Counted from the stretch's first letter, positions 25,619 through 34,347 are shown. The stretch: 58,738 bases of DNA from Actinomycetota bacterium (GCA_016870595.1 VGBI01000005.1:1-58738), one strand, 5' to 3'. A program made the numbers and translations. The notes: a model not told the origin generated them from the sequence alone.

Positions 25619-26979
25619 GCGAGGCCGCGCCCGATCTCGAGGCGGTCGTCGCGGCCATCGCCGATCGGGCCGCGCCGGGCGAGCAGGTGGAGGCGTACGC
25701 CAACCACTCGGTCGAGACCGACGTGAAGGTCCACGGGGGAGCGGTCGAGGAGCTCACGGTCGCCGAGAGCGGCGGGGTGGGCGTCCGTGTCGTCGTCGAC
25801 GGACGCCTTGGTTACGCCTGGGTCGGATCGCTCGCCCCCGACCTGGTCGCCGGGGTGCTCGACGAGGCCCGGGACAACGCGCGGTTCGCCGCACCCGACC
25901 CACACAACGACCTCCCGACCGCGGCCGACGCCGTCGGGGTCGACGTCGCGTCGCTCGACCTCTGGCGCGACGAGTGCATCACGGTCCCCACCACCGAGAA
26001 GGTCGCACTCGCACTCGCGCTCGAGCGGATCGCGGCGGGGCTCGACCCGCGGGTCCGGGGGGTGGAGTCGGTGCACTACGGCGACGCCGCCGCCCGGTCG
26101 GCGGTCGCGAGCTCGCTCGGGGTGCGGGCGTCGTCGCGCCGGACGGTGAGCTCGTGCAGCGTGAGTGCCCTGGCCGGGGAGGGCGACGGCACCCGGACCG
26201 GCTCCGGGTTCTCGGTGGGCCGCACCCTGGCCGACCTCGATCCCGACCGGGCCGCCCGCGACGCCGTGACCCGGGCGACCCGGCTGCTCGGGGCCGCTCC
26301 GGTGACGTCGCGTCGCGTCCCGGTCGTGTTCGACCCGCTCGTCACCCGGTCGCTGCTCGGGATCCTCGGGGCCGCGGTCAACGGCGAGGCGATGAACAAG
26401 GGTCGGTCCATGTTCCTCGGTCGGCTCGACCAGCCGGTGGCGGCCGCGTCCGTGACCCTGGTCGACGACCCGACCGACGCGCGCGCCTCGGGCGCGGCGC
26501 CCTACGACGCCGAGGGCATCCCCACGCGCCGCAACCCGCTGATCACCGACGGGGTCCTGTGCGGCGTGCTGCACAACACCGCGACCGCTCGGCGGGCCGG
26601 GGTCGCAACCACCGGCTCGGCGGTGCGGGCCGGCTACGCGTCGCCTCCTGGTGTCGGGGCCCGTGCGCTCGCGCTGGCCCCGGGGCCGCGGAGTCCCGAC
26701 GAGATCCTCCGCATCGCCGGCGACGCGTTCTTCGTGCAGTCGGTGAGCGGCCTGCACTCGGGCACCAACCCGGTCAGCGGCGACCTGTCGCTCGGGGCCG
26801 AGGGGCTCTTGATCCGCGACGGCGAGCTCGCCGACCCGGTCCGCGGGGTCACGATCGCCTCGACCGTCCCGCGCATGCTGCTCGACGTGGTGGCGGTCGG
26901 GTCGGACCTCACCTGGTTGCCGGGCGCCGCGGCCGGGCTCACGCTGCTCGTCGGGGAGATGGCGCTCAGCGGCGCGTGA
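25615..26979 (+). CDS. pmbA: TldE/PmbA-type protease partner subunit
   Basis: This 454-residue protein is the TldE/PmbA partner: it has the same fold as TldD but lacks the HExxxH metal site. Family stretches include AESGGVGVRVVVDGRLGYAW and GEAMNKGRSMFLGRLDQPV. The GTG at 25615 overlaps the stop of tldD. The 3' end overlaps the convergent SAF-domain gene by 14 bp. Together with TldD it should form the cytoplasmic protease chamber. Confidence 0.88.
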   Translation: MSEAAPDLEAVVAAIADRAAPGEQVEAYANHSVETDVKVHGGAVEELTVAESGGVGVRVVVDGRLGYAWVGSLAPDLVAGVLDEARDNARFAAPDPHNDLPTAADAVGVDVASLDLWRDECITVPTTEKVALALALERIAAGLDPRVRGVESVHYGDAAARSAVASSLGVRASSRRTVSSCSVSALAGEGDGTRTGSGFSVGRTLADLDPDRAARDAVTRATRLLGAAPVTSRRVPVVFDPLVTRSLLGILGAAVNGEAMNKGRSMFLGRLDQPVAAASVTLVDDPTDARASGAAPYDAEGIPTRRNPLITDGVLCGVLHNTATARRAGVATTGSAVRAGYASPPGVGARALALAPGPRSPDEILRIAGDAFFVQSVSGLHSGTNPVSGDLSLGAEGLLIRDGELADPVRGVTIASTVPRMLLDVVAVGSDLTWLPGAAAGLTLLVGEMALSGA

Positions 26980-27619
26980 GCGCGCCGGGGACCACCGCCT
27001 CCTCGGGCGGGACGACGGCGAGGAACAGCCGCCCCCGGGCCGCCGCCGTGGCCAGCGCCGCGGCGCCGGCCTCGTCGACGAGCAGCGTCACCGAGGCGCG
27101 ATCGGCGGCGATGACGATGGCGCCCGCGGTCGCGACCTGGGCCCGTCCGGGGACGCTCCCCGTCGGATCGACGCTGCGCTCGGGGGCGAGGTAGACGTCC
27201 ACCGGGGTTCCGGGTCGGGGCCGCAGGCCGCCGTCGACCTCGATCCGCACCGCCCGGGTCCCGGCGGGAAGCCCGGCGGCGAGGCCCCGGCGGCCGCGCG
27301 CCGCAAGGTGGCTGCGGTGCAGGTACCCGCCCGCGACGACCGGGACCCGCACGACCCGACCCCGCGCCCGGGCCGGTCCCCGCACCACCCCGGCGGGGAG
27401 CTGGGACGCATGGACCCGGCGGGTGGTGAGGTCGGCACCGGTCACCGTGGCGCCGAGCGGGAGGTCGGTCCGGGCGACCGCCACGGCGACCGGGGGGCCG
27501 AGCCGGGCCGCCCGCCGGCGCAGGGCCGTGAGGTCGTCGACCACGACGGCGGCGCTGGTGGCGGCCAGCAGGGCTGCAGCGGCCCACAGGCCCAGGACTC
27601 GGGGGGAGCGTCGGAGCAT
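26966..27619 (-). CDS. SAF-domain protein, CpaB/RcpC-like
   Basis: This 217-residue protein has one N-terminal membrane helix (about residues 9-26) and a SAF-type domain with ARTDLPLGATVTGADLTTRRV, the pattern seen in CpaB/RcpC, the Flp-pilus assembly protein, and in related actinobacterial proteins. A second, RcpC-like part follows with DVYLAPE. No other pilus gene is in the window, so a pilus role is inferred only from the family. The ATG at 27619 was chosen because the hydrophobic segment follows it. Its end overlaps pmbA tail-to-tail by 14 bp. Confidence 0.65.
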   Translation of the reverse strand: MLRRSPRVLGLWAAAALLAATSAAVVVDDLTALRRRAARLGPPVAVAVARTDLPLGATVTGADLTTRRVHASQLPAGVVRGPARARGRVVRVPVVAGGYLHRSHLAARGRRGLAAGLPAGTRAVRIEVDGGLRPRPGTPVDVYLAPERSVDPTGSVPGRAQVATAGAIVIAADRASVTLLVDEAGAAALATAAARGRLFLAVVPPEEAVVPGALTRR

Positions 27620-27704
27620 CGACCCGCCTTCCGGGAGACGCGGCAGCGCCGCGGGGACGGGGAAGGCGGGGGAGTGGACGGGCGGCGGTGCCCGGGCCCG
27701 ACGG

Positions 27705-28064
27705 TCAGTCGGACGACGAGGAGCCCGAGGACGAGCCCGACGAGGAGCCCGACGACGAGGACCCCGACGAGGAGCCCGACGACGACCCCGACGACGAGGA
27801 CCCCGAATCCGACGACGATGACGAGGAGGAGCCCGACGCCGACGACGACGAGGAGGACGACGACGACCCCGACGACTTCTTCCCGGAGCGGTTGTCGGTC
27901 TTGTAGAAGCCCGAGCCCTTGAGCACGATCCCGGCCGGGCTGAGCACCTTCGAGAGCTTGCCCCCGCAGCCACCGGCGTGACGGGTCTTGGGCTTCTCGT
28001 CGAACGACTGCCAGATCTCGAGCTCGTCGCCGCACTTGGCACAGCGGTACCGGTAGGTGGGCAT
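27705..28064 (-). CDS. ruc: Ruc-like redox-regulated chaperone (FmdB-family zinc ribbon)
   Basis: This 119-residue protein has an FmdB-type N-terminal zinc ribbon (MPTYRYRCAKCG, Cys8 and Cys11) and a Ser/Gly-rich disordered tail from about residue 65 to 119. That layout matches mycobacterial Rv0991c (Ruc), a chaperone activated by oxidation of its zinc cysteines and working with DnaK. Only one cysteine (Cys33) remains in the second ligand pair; His29 may be the fourth ligand. A CIRCE element overlaps the predicted transcription start, as expected for a gene of the HrcA heat-shock regulon. GAGG precedes the ATG at 28064. galU and moeA follow on the other side, as in mycobacteria. Confidence 0.82.
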   Translation of the reverse strand: MPTYRYRCAKCGDELEIWQSFDEKPKTRHAGGCGGKLSKVLSPAGIVLKGSGFYKTDNRSGKKSSGSSSSSSSSSASGSSSSSSSDSGSSSSGSSSGSSSGSSSSGSSSGSSSGSSSSD

Positions 28065-28127
28065 GGGTCCTCGGATCCCCTGGGTGGTGGGCAGATGGCG
28101 GTCGGGTACCGGGCGGGAGGTCGCGTG

Positions 28128-28154
28128 CTGGCACTCCCACCGGGCGAGTGCCAA
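28128..28154. promoter_or_regulatory. CIRCE element (HrcA operator)
   Basis: CTGGCACTC-N9-GAGTGCCAA matches the CIRCE inverted repeat bound by the heat-shock repressor HrcA. It sits directly after a minus-strand -10 (28154-28159), so HrcA should repress the Ruc gene. It lies about 60-95 bp before plsY on the plus strand and could touch that promoter too. Confidence 0.9.
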
Positions 28155-28159
28155 CCCTA
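28154..28159 (-). promoter_or_regulatory. -10 hexamer of the Ruc gene
   Basis: TAGGGT on the minus strand would start transcription near 28147, inside CIRCE, giving a leader of about 83 nt to the ATG at 28064. Confidence 0.55.
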
Positions 28160-28212
28160 CCCCGACCGGCCGAGGGGCTCGCCCCGGGGTCGCTCCCGGG
28201 CGGGGGATGGCC

Positions 28213-28218
28213 CACAAT
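28213..28218 (+). promoter_or_regulatory. -10 hexamer of plsY
   Basis: CACAAT lies 6 nt before the GTG at 28225, supporting that start for plsY over in-frame ATGs upstream. Confidence 0.45.
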
Positions 28219-28224
28219 GGGGCC

Positions 28225-28839
28225 GTGACCTGGATCCTCGCCCTCGTCCCCGTGGCGTACCTGCTCGGGACCTTCCCCAGCGCCGGGCTCGTGGCCCGCC
28301 GGGCGGGCATCGACGTCACCCGGTCGGGCTCGGGCAACCCCGGGGCGTCGAACGTGGTGCGGCTCATGGGCTGGAAGGCCGGGGTGCTGGTCTTCGTCCT
28401 CGACGCAGCCAAGGGCGCGATCGCCGCCGGGGCCGGCCTCGCGATCGACGGCCACCGGGGGGCGTGGATCCTCGGGGTTGCCGCCGTGGTCGGCCACGTG
28501 TTCCCGGTGTGGCGGCGGTTCAAGGGCGGGCGCGGGGTGGCCACGGGCGGCGGGGTGTTCGTGGTCCTCTACCCGATCGTGACCCTGGTGCTCGCCGTGG
28601 TCTGGGTCGCCATCGCCCGGGGCCTGCACAAGGCCTCGGTCGCGTCGCTCACCGTCGCGGTGCTCGCGCCCGTGACGGTGATCGTGCTGGGTGGCAGCCT
28701 CCTCGACGTCCTCATCGTCACCGCCGTGGCCGTGCTCCTGATCGGCCGCCACCTCCCCAACCTGCGCCGTCTGGTCCGGGGCGAGGAGCACGGGCTCGCA
28801 CAGCCGACCGCGCCCGACGACGACGCCCCCGAGACCTGA
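28225..28839 (+). CDS. plsY: Glycerol-3-phosphate acyltransferase PlsY
   Basis: This 204-residue integral membrane enzyme transfers an acyl group from acyl phosphate to glycerol-3-phosphate, the first step of phospholipid synthesis. Conserved motifs are RSGSGNPGASNVVR, the loop GHVFPVWRRFKGGRGVAT and the C-terminal GRHLPNLRRL. The GTG start gives the normal short N-terminus MTWILALVPVAYLLGT. The last 20 residues are acidic and not part of the fold. It is divergent from the Ruc gene and upstream of galU. Confidence 0.93.
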   Translation: MTWILALVPVAYLLGTFPSAGLVARRAGIDVTRSGSGNPGASNVVRLMGWKAGVLVFVLDAAKGAIAAGAGLAIDGHRGAWILGVAAVVGHVFPVWRRFKGGRGVATGGGVFVVLYPIVTLVLAVVWVAIARGLHKASVASLTVAVLAPVTVIVLGGSLLDVLIVTAVAVLLIGRHLPNLRRLVRGEEHGLAQPTAPDDDAPET

Positions 28840-28846
28840 CCGGGGG

Positions 28847-28852
28847 TAGCGT
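28847..28852 (+). promoter_or_regulatory. -10 hexamer of galU
   Basis: TAGCGT lies 6 nt before the ATG at 28859. Confidence 0.5.
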
Positions 28853-28858
28853 CGCGGC

Positions 28859-29740
28859 ATGGGTTCGGTCCGCAAGGCAGTGCTCCCCGCAGCGGGGCTC
28901 GGCACCCGGTTCCTCCCCATCACCAAGAGCATCCCCAAGGAGATGCTCCCCCTCGTCGACAAGCCGGCGATCCAGTACGTGGTGGAGGAGGCCGTGACCG
29001 CGGGCATCACCGACGTGCTCGTGATCACCGGCCGCGGCAAGGGGGCGATCGAGGACCACTTCGACCGCAACGTGGAGCTCGAGCAGGTGCTGGAACGATC
29101 GGGCAAGCACGCGCTGCTCGCCGAGGTCGCCGCCACCGACCAGCTCGCCGACGTGCACTTCGTCCGCCAGCACGAGGCCCTCGGCCTCGGCCACGCAGTC
29201 TCGGTGGCCGAGCCGCACGTGGGGGGCGAGCCCTTCGTGGTCATGCTCGGCGACGACATCATGGTCGACGACGCCGCGCTGCTCACCCGCATGCTCGCGG
29301 TGCACGAGGAGACCGGCGGGTCCGTGCTCGCGGTGCTCGAGGTGACCCGTGAGGAGATCAGCGCCTACGGCGCGCTCACCGCGGAACCGGTGCGCGAGGG
29401 CGTGGTGCGGGCCCGGGGCGTGGTCGAGAAGCCCGCACCCGACGATGCCCCGTCCACCCTGGCGGTGATCGGCCGCTACGTGTTCACCCCCGGCATCTTC
29501 GACGCGCTGCGCGAGACCTCGCCGGGCGTGGGCGGGGAGATCCAGCTCACCGATGCCATCGGGATCCTGCTCGAGCGCGAGCCCGTGTACGGCGTGATCT
29601 TCCGCGACGGTCGCTACGACGCGGGCAAGAAGGTCGACTTCCTCCGGGCCAACATCGAGCTCGGTCTCGCCCGCGACGACCTGCGCGACGAGATCGAGCA
29701 GATGCTGCGGGTGCTCGTCCGCGACCGCGGCCTCACGTAG
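28859..29740 (+). CDS. galU: UTP-glucose-1-phosphate uridylyltransferase
   Basis: This 293-residue enzyme makes UDP-glucose from UTP and glucose-1-phosphate, feeding cell-wall and polysaccharide synthesis. The nucleotide-binding motif GLGTRFLPITKSIPKEMLP is near residues 14-32. Other family stretches are QHEALGLGHAV and VMLGDD. The next gene, moeA, starts 10 nt after its stop, and in mycobacteria galU is likewise followed by moeA1. Confidence 0.95.
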   Translation: MGSVRKAVLPAAGLGTRFLPITKSIPKEMLPLVDKPAIQYVVEEAVTAGITDVLVITGRGKGAIEDHFDRNVELEQVLERSGKHALLAEVAATDQLADVHFVRQHEALGLGHAVSVAEPHVGGEPFVVMLGDDIMVDDAALLTRMLAVHEETGGSVLAVLEVTREEISAYGALTAEPVREGVVRARGVVEKPAPDDAPSTLAVIGRYVFTPGIFDALRETSPGVGGEIQLTDAIGILLEREPVYGVIFRDGRYDAGKKVDFLRANIELGLARDDLRDEIEQMLRVLVRDRGLT

Positions 29741-29750
29741 GCGGTCGGCT

Positions 29751-30962
29751 GTGCCGTTGGTGCCGCTCGAGGAGACCCGCGACGCGATCCTCGCCGCAGT
29801 GCCGCGCCTCCCGGTCGTGACCGTGCCGCTCGCCGACGCGGTCGGCCTGGTGCTGGCCGCCGACATCGTGACCGCCGAGCCGGTGCCGCCCTTCGCCAAC
29901 ACGGCCATGGACGGCTACGCCGTCCGCGCCGCCGACACCACCGGCGCGTCCACCGGTGCGCCGGTGCGCCTGGCCGTGGTCGACGACCTGGCCGCGGGTC
30001 GGGCCCCGGAGATCCCCGTCGGTTCGGGCGAGGCGATCCGCATCATGACCGGTGCGCCGATGCCCGTCGGGGCCGACGCCGTGGTCATGGTCGAGCGGAC
30101 CGCCCGCGACGGCGACGACGCGGTGCTGATCCAGGCGGCGGCGACGGCGGGCGACAACGTCCGGCTCCCGGGGGGCGACCTCGAGGCGGGCCAGACCGTG
30201 TTTCGGGCCGGCACCGTCATCGGCCCGGCCCACGTGGGCGTGCTCGCCAGCGTCGACGCCGCCGAGGTGCCCGTGCACCGTCGGGTCCGGGTCGGGGTGC
30301 TGTCGACCGGCGACGAGCTGGTGGAGCGGGGCCCGCTCGGCGCCGGGCAGATCCGCGACTCCAACCGCCCCATGTTGCGTGCGCTCGCCGCCGCCGCGGG
30401 CGCCGAGGTCGTCGATCTCGGCCTCGCCCGCGACGACGAGGCGGTGATCGTCGCCACCCTCGAGGACGCGTTCGCCCGCTGCGACGCCGTGCTCACGAGC
30501 GGCGGCGTGTCGGTGGGGGAGTACGACTACGTGAAGGCCGCGCTCGACCGGTTCGGGGTGCTCGAGTGGCGCCAGGTCGCGATCAAGCCGGCCAAGCCGC
30601 TCGCCTTCGGGGTGGTGCGGGGCGTCCCGGTGTTCGGCCTCCCCGGCAACCCGGTGTCGTCGCTCGTGAGCTTCGAGCTGTTCGCCCGCCCTGCGCTCCT
30701 GGCGATGATGGGATACGCCGAGTGCCGGCGTCCGGAGGTCGTCGCCCGGGCCGGGCACGCCTTCACCCGCCGGACCGACGGCAAGGTCCACCTCGACCGG
30801 GTCCGGGTCACCTGGACCGACGGGGGGTACGTCGCCGAGCGCACCGGCCGTCAGGAGTCCAACGTGCTCTCGGCCACCGCCGCGGCCGACGGCCTCGCCC
30901 TCGTCCCCGACGGCGACGGAACCGCCGAGGGCGACCCGCTCACCGTGATGCTCTTCGTCTGA
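29751..30962 (+). CDS. moeA: MoeA/gephyrin-family protein (molybdenum insertion or Glp)
   Basis: This 403-residue protein has the MoeA four-domain plan: AMDGYAVR near residue 45, RIMTGAPMPVGADAVVMVE, then the MPT-binding domain with STGDELV, SGGVSVGEYDYVK and VFGLPGNPVSSLV, and a C-terminal beta domain. MoeA inserts molybdate into molybdopterin. In Corynebacteriales the copy next to galU is Glp, a gephyrin homologue that binds FtsZ and the membrane receptor GlpR instead. The synteny allows either role here, and moaA and moaC follow directly, which favours cofactor synthesis. Confidence 0.88.
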   Translation: MPLVPLEETRDAILAAVPRLPVVTVPLADAVGLVLAADIVTAEPVPPFANTAMDGYAVRAADTTGASTGAPVRLAVVDDLAAGRAPEIPVGSGEAIRIMTGAPMPVGADAVVMVERTARDGDDAVLIQAAATAGDNVRLPGGDLEAGQTVFRAGTVIGPAHVGVLASVDAAEVPVHRRVRVGVLSTGDELVERGPLGAGQIRDSNRPMLRALAAAAGAEVVDLGLARDDEAVIVATLEDAFARCDAVLTSGGVSVGEYDYVKAALDRFGVLEWRQVAIKPAKPLAFGVVRGVPVFGLPGNPVSSLVSFELFARPALLAMMGYAECRRPEVVARAGHAFTRRTDGKVHLDRVRVTWTDGGYVAERTGRQESNVLSATAAADGLALVPDGDGTAEGDPLTVMLFV

Positions 30963-31024
30963 GCCACCTGCGGTCTGCGCCCCGGGGTGCCGGTGGGCCG
31001 GGCCGCCTCCGCCGCCGGGTCGCC

Positions 31025-31030
31025 TAGCCT
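31025..31030 (+). promoter_or_regulatory. -10 hexamer of moaA
   Basis: TAGCCT lies 9 nt before the ATG at 31040. Confidence 0.45.
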
Positions 31031-31039
31031 GATGGGCCC

Positions 31040-32086
<1,047 letters not shown>

Positions 32087-32096
32087 CCGGGTTCGG

Positions 32097-32102
32097 TACA
32101 CT
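32097..32102 (+). promoter_or_regulatory. -10 hexamer of moaC
   Basis: TACACT lies 8 nt before the GTG at 32111, so moaC may have its own leaderless transcript besides read-through from moaA. Confidence 0.4.
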
Positions 32103-32110
32103 CCCGGGCC

Positions 32111-32617
32111 GTGCCCCCCTCGGAGTTCACCCACCTCGACCCGCTGGGTCGGGCCCGGATGGTCGACGTCACCGCGAAGGAGACCACCCACCGGCGGGCG
32201 GTCGCCCGCTGTCGCGTCCACATGGAGCCCGAGACCGCCTCGCGGATCGCCTCGGGTGCGATCACCAAGGGTGACGTGCTCGCGGTGGCCCGGGTCGCGG
32301 GCATCCAGGCGGCCAAGCAGACGTCGAACCTGATCCCCCTGTGCCACCCGCTCCTCGTGGGGTCGGTGTTCGTGAACTTCCAGATCGAGGAGCGCCACGT
32401 CGAGGTGGAGGCCCACGTCGACACCGTCGACCGCACCGGCGTGGAGATGGAGGCCATGACCGCCTGTGCCGTCGCCGCCCTCACGATCTACGACATGTGC
32501 AAGTCGATCGACCGGGGGATGCACGTCGGCGAGCTCGCCCTGTGGGAGAAGACCGGGGGCCGGTCGGGCACGTACCGGCGGGATCCCGACGCCGACCCGG
32601 GACGTTTCGACCGCTGA
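32111..32617 (+). CDS. moaC: Cyclic pyranopterin monophosphate synthase MoaC
   Basis: This 168-residue enzyme converts the MoaA product to cyclic pyranopterin monophosphate. Conserved parts are SNLIPLCHPL, DRTGVEMEAMTAC and AALTIYDMCKSIDRGM, which hold the active-site residues at the hexamer interface. The normal length and full set of motifs suggest a working enzyme. It is 24 nt downstream of moaA. Confidence 0.95.
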   Translation: MPPSEFTHLDPLGRARMVDVTAKETTHRRAVARCRVHMEPETASRIASGAITKGDVLAVARVAGIQAAKQTSNLIPLCHPLLVGSVFVNFQIEERHVEVEAHVDTVDRTGVEMEAMTACAVAALTIYDMCKSIDRGMHVGELALWEKTGGRSGTYRRDPDADPGRFDR

Positions 32618-32687
32618 ATTCGGCCTGCGGGGCGGCCACGGCAGCCCCGGGTGGGCCCCGGTCCCCCCCGGGGTGCCCCACCGTTGG

Positions 32688-32837
32688 TACTCTGACCATG
32701 CCAGCGAGATCCCCAGGGGTCTCGCTTCGCTGTTGTCCGGCACCGTCCGGGCATCGGCGGTGACACTGTCGACGGAACGGGAACGACCACGGATGAGTGA
32801 CCACGGGGGCACGACCGAGCGGGACGGGATGGCGTAG
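32688..32837 (+). promoter_or_regulatory. Promoter and structured leader before the GlpR-like gene
   Basis: TACTCT (32688-32693) would start transcription near 32700. A tight hairpin follows at once: GCGAGA at 32704-32709 and TCTCGC at 32720-32725 flanking CCCC/GGGG. A second hexamer, GACACT, is at about 32762-32767. The leader ends with a 14-codon ORF (32793-32837, starts MSDHGG) whose stop is 2 nt before the GTG at 32840. The remaining upstream sequence from 32618 holds no gene. Confidence 0.4.
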
Positions 32838-32839
32838 CC

Positions 32840-33493
32840 GTGGCCGTCCTCGTGATCCTCGTGCTCGCCCTCCTCTGGGGCGCCGTGCTCGTCCCGCCGA
32901 TCCTGCGCTCCCGCAGCTCGAGCGGGCGCTTCGGCATGTCCGACTTCACCGACGGTCTGCGCTCGCTCGGCGAACGGGCGACCCACTCGCGCCCGCCCGT
33001 CGGTGGCCCGGCGTTCGGGGGACCGGTGCTGCACGGCCCGGTGGGGCAGTCGCCGCTCGGGACCGGGCCCGGCCCCGTCGGCCCGTGCTCGGGCTACGCC
33101 GCGCCCTACGGCGGTGCCCCCTCCGGCGGTGCCCCCTCCGGCCCGATGCCGCGCCGGGCGCCGCTGCCCGTGCCGACCCCGTTCGGACCCGTCGGTCCGG
33201 GGATGTCCCCGATGCAGCGCCGTCGTCGCAACGTGCTGATCGTCCTCGGGAGCGCCGTCGGGGTGACGCTGATCCTGGCGATGGCGACGCAGCTGATCCT
33301 GCTCTACCTGCTCCTCGTCGTCGCCCTGGGTGCGCTGGGGGGCTACTGCTACCTGCTCGTGCAGTTCCGGAACCGCAGCACCATCGGGCGGGCCGCGCCG
33401 ATGCAGCACGTCGTCGTGTCGCCGGCCGCGCCGGCCGACGAACAGGCCCGGCCCGTCGACAACGTCATCCTGCTCCGCCGCAACGTGAGCTGA
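32840..33493 (+). CDS. Membrane protein resembling the Glp receptor GlpR
   Basis: This 217-residue protein has one N-terminal helix (residues 2-21), a conserved-looking stretch FGMSDFTDGLRSLGERA (32-47), a long Gly/Pro-rich linker (50-125) and two more helices (131-150, 152-174). That topology, and the place just downstream of a galU-moeA block, resemble GlpR, the membrane receptor that ties the gephyrin-like Glp to FtsZ in Corynebacteriales (Rv0996 lies in the same region in M. tuberculosis). Sequence identity cannot be measured here, so the name is a proposal. The C-terminal tail is probably cytoplasmic. Confidence 0.5.
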   Translation: MAVLVILVLALLWGAVLVPPILRSRSSSGRFGMSDFTDGLRSLGERATHSRPPVGGPAFGGPVLHGPVGQSPLGTGPGPVGPCSGYAAPYGGAPSGGAPSGPMPRRAPLPVPTPFGPVGPGMSPMQRRRRNVLIVLGSAVGVTLILAMATQLILLYLLLVVALGALGGYCYLLVQFRNRSTIGRAAPMQHVVVSPAAPADEQARPVDNVILLRRNVS

Positions 33494-33531
33494 CCGGCCT
33501 GCCGCGCCGGCGGCCGGGGCCCGGAGCGGCA

Positions 33532-33556
33532 CCGGTGCGGGGCGGGGGTGCACCGG
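33532..33556 (+). terminator. Possible hairpin terminator after the GlpR-like gene
   Basis: CCGGTGC and GCACCGG form a perfect 7-bp stem with an 11-nt G-rich loop, 39 bp after the stop codon. There is no T run, so it is only a candidate. Confidence 0.3.
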
Positions 33557-33567
33557 GAGCCCGCTGC

Positions 33568-33573
33568 TAGATT
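33568..33573 (+). promoter_or_regulatory. -10 hexamer of the tRNA gene
   Basis: TAGATT lies 11 nt before the first base of the mature tRNA. Confidence 0.5.
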
Positions 33574-33584
33574 GCGCATCCCTT

Positions 33585-33658
33585 GGGGGTGTAGCTCAGC
33601 CCGGTAGAGCGCTACGTTCGCAACGTAGAAGTCGTGGGTTCAAGTCCCATCACCTCCA
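33585..33658 (+). tRNA. tRNA-Ala (anticodon CGC)
   Basis: The 74-nt cloverleaf closes fully: a 7-bp acceptor stem GGGGGTG/CACCTCC including the G3-U70 wobble pair that defines alanine tRNAs, a D-stem GCTC/GAGC, an anticodon stem CTACG/CGTAG with loop TTCGCAA, and a T-loop TTCAAGT. The discriminator base is A; CCA is not encoded. It reads the GCG alanine codon, which is common in this GC-rich genome. Confidence 0.97.
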
Positions 33659-33761
33659 CGTCACCGGCCTTCGGGGGCGCTCGACCACCGTCACCGGTCG
33701 GGACCCCGCAGGTCGGTCACGGCCTCGGACGCGAGGCCGGACGCCGAACCGGGGGCGCGAC

Positions 33762-34298
33762 GTGCGGATCACCATGGTGCTGGAGCGCCCGGAGCAGCTG
33801 TTCGTCGCCGATCCGCCGCTGCCGACGTCGCCCGCCTACAACCGCTTCACCGTCGAGCCCGCGCTGGCGGTCGTGCGGCGGGAGGCGTGGCGGATCCGGG
33901 CCCACCACGAGGTCGTGCTCGACGTGGTGCTCCCCGCCGAGCAGGTGCACGACGCCCTGGCCGACGAGCTCACCGGAGCGGCCCGCCGGTGGATGGCCGT
34001 GGCCGACGAGATCGACGCGTCGGAGGGCGAGGCGGCGACCGTGCTGGGGCGCCGGAACCTCCTCCCCGCCGTCGGGCTGTTCGCGGGCCTGACCCTTGTC
34101 AGCGTGCTCGTGCTCGCGCTGGCCCGGGCCACCGACGAGCTGTTCGTGCGGGTCGTGGGCCAGGGTCTCGGGGTCGCGGCGTGGGTGGTGCTGTGGACCC
34201 CGGTCGAGCGGATCAGCCGCTACCGCCTCGACCGGGTGTCGCGTGCCCGCGGGGCCCGGGCGCTGGCCCGCTGCACCGTGGAGGTCCGGGCCGCCTGA
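33762..34298 (+). CDS. Hypothetical two-helix membrane protein
   Basis: I do not recognise this 178-residue protein. An acidic and helical N-terminal part (to residue 100) is followed by two hydrophobic helices (about 106-124 and 131-149) and a basic C-terminal tail, so both ends probably face the cytoplasm. The GTG at 33762 or the ATG four codons later could be the start. A strong hairpin follows its stop codon. Confidence 0.6.
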   Translation: MRITMVLERPEQLFVADPPLPTSPAYNRFTVEPALAVVRREAWRIRAHHEVVLDVVLPAEQVHDALADELTGAARRWMAVADEIDASEGEAATVLGRRNLLPAVGLFAGLTLVSVLVLALARATDELFVRVVGQGLGVAAWVVLWTPVERISRYRLDRVSRARGARALARCTVEVRAA

Positions 34299-34301
34299 TC
34301 G

Positions 34302-34335
34302 CCCCGATTCACCGGACGGGGCGGTGAATCCGGGG
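34302..34335 (+). terminator. Strong hairpin between two genes
   Basis: GATTCACCG (34306-34314) pairs perfectly with CGGTGAATC (34322-34330) around a 7-nt loop; CCCC and GGGG extend it past one bulged C. It starts 3 bp after the stop codon of the gene at 33762. Without a T run it may be a terminator or, since a TACGGT hexamer abuts it, an operator. Confidence 0.45.
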
Positions 34336-34347
34336 TACGGTCCTGGT

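Noticed and set aside
24206-26979. TldD/TldE as part of a peptide-antibiotic cluster
   Set aside because: No precursor peptide, modifying enzyme or exporter is adjacent; the pair is common as a housekeeping protease.
27688-27906. Asp/Glu-rich 72-codon ORF on the plus strand
   Set aside because: It is the complement of the Ser-rich tail codons of the Ruc gene; there is no promoter or ribosome-binding site for it.
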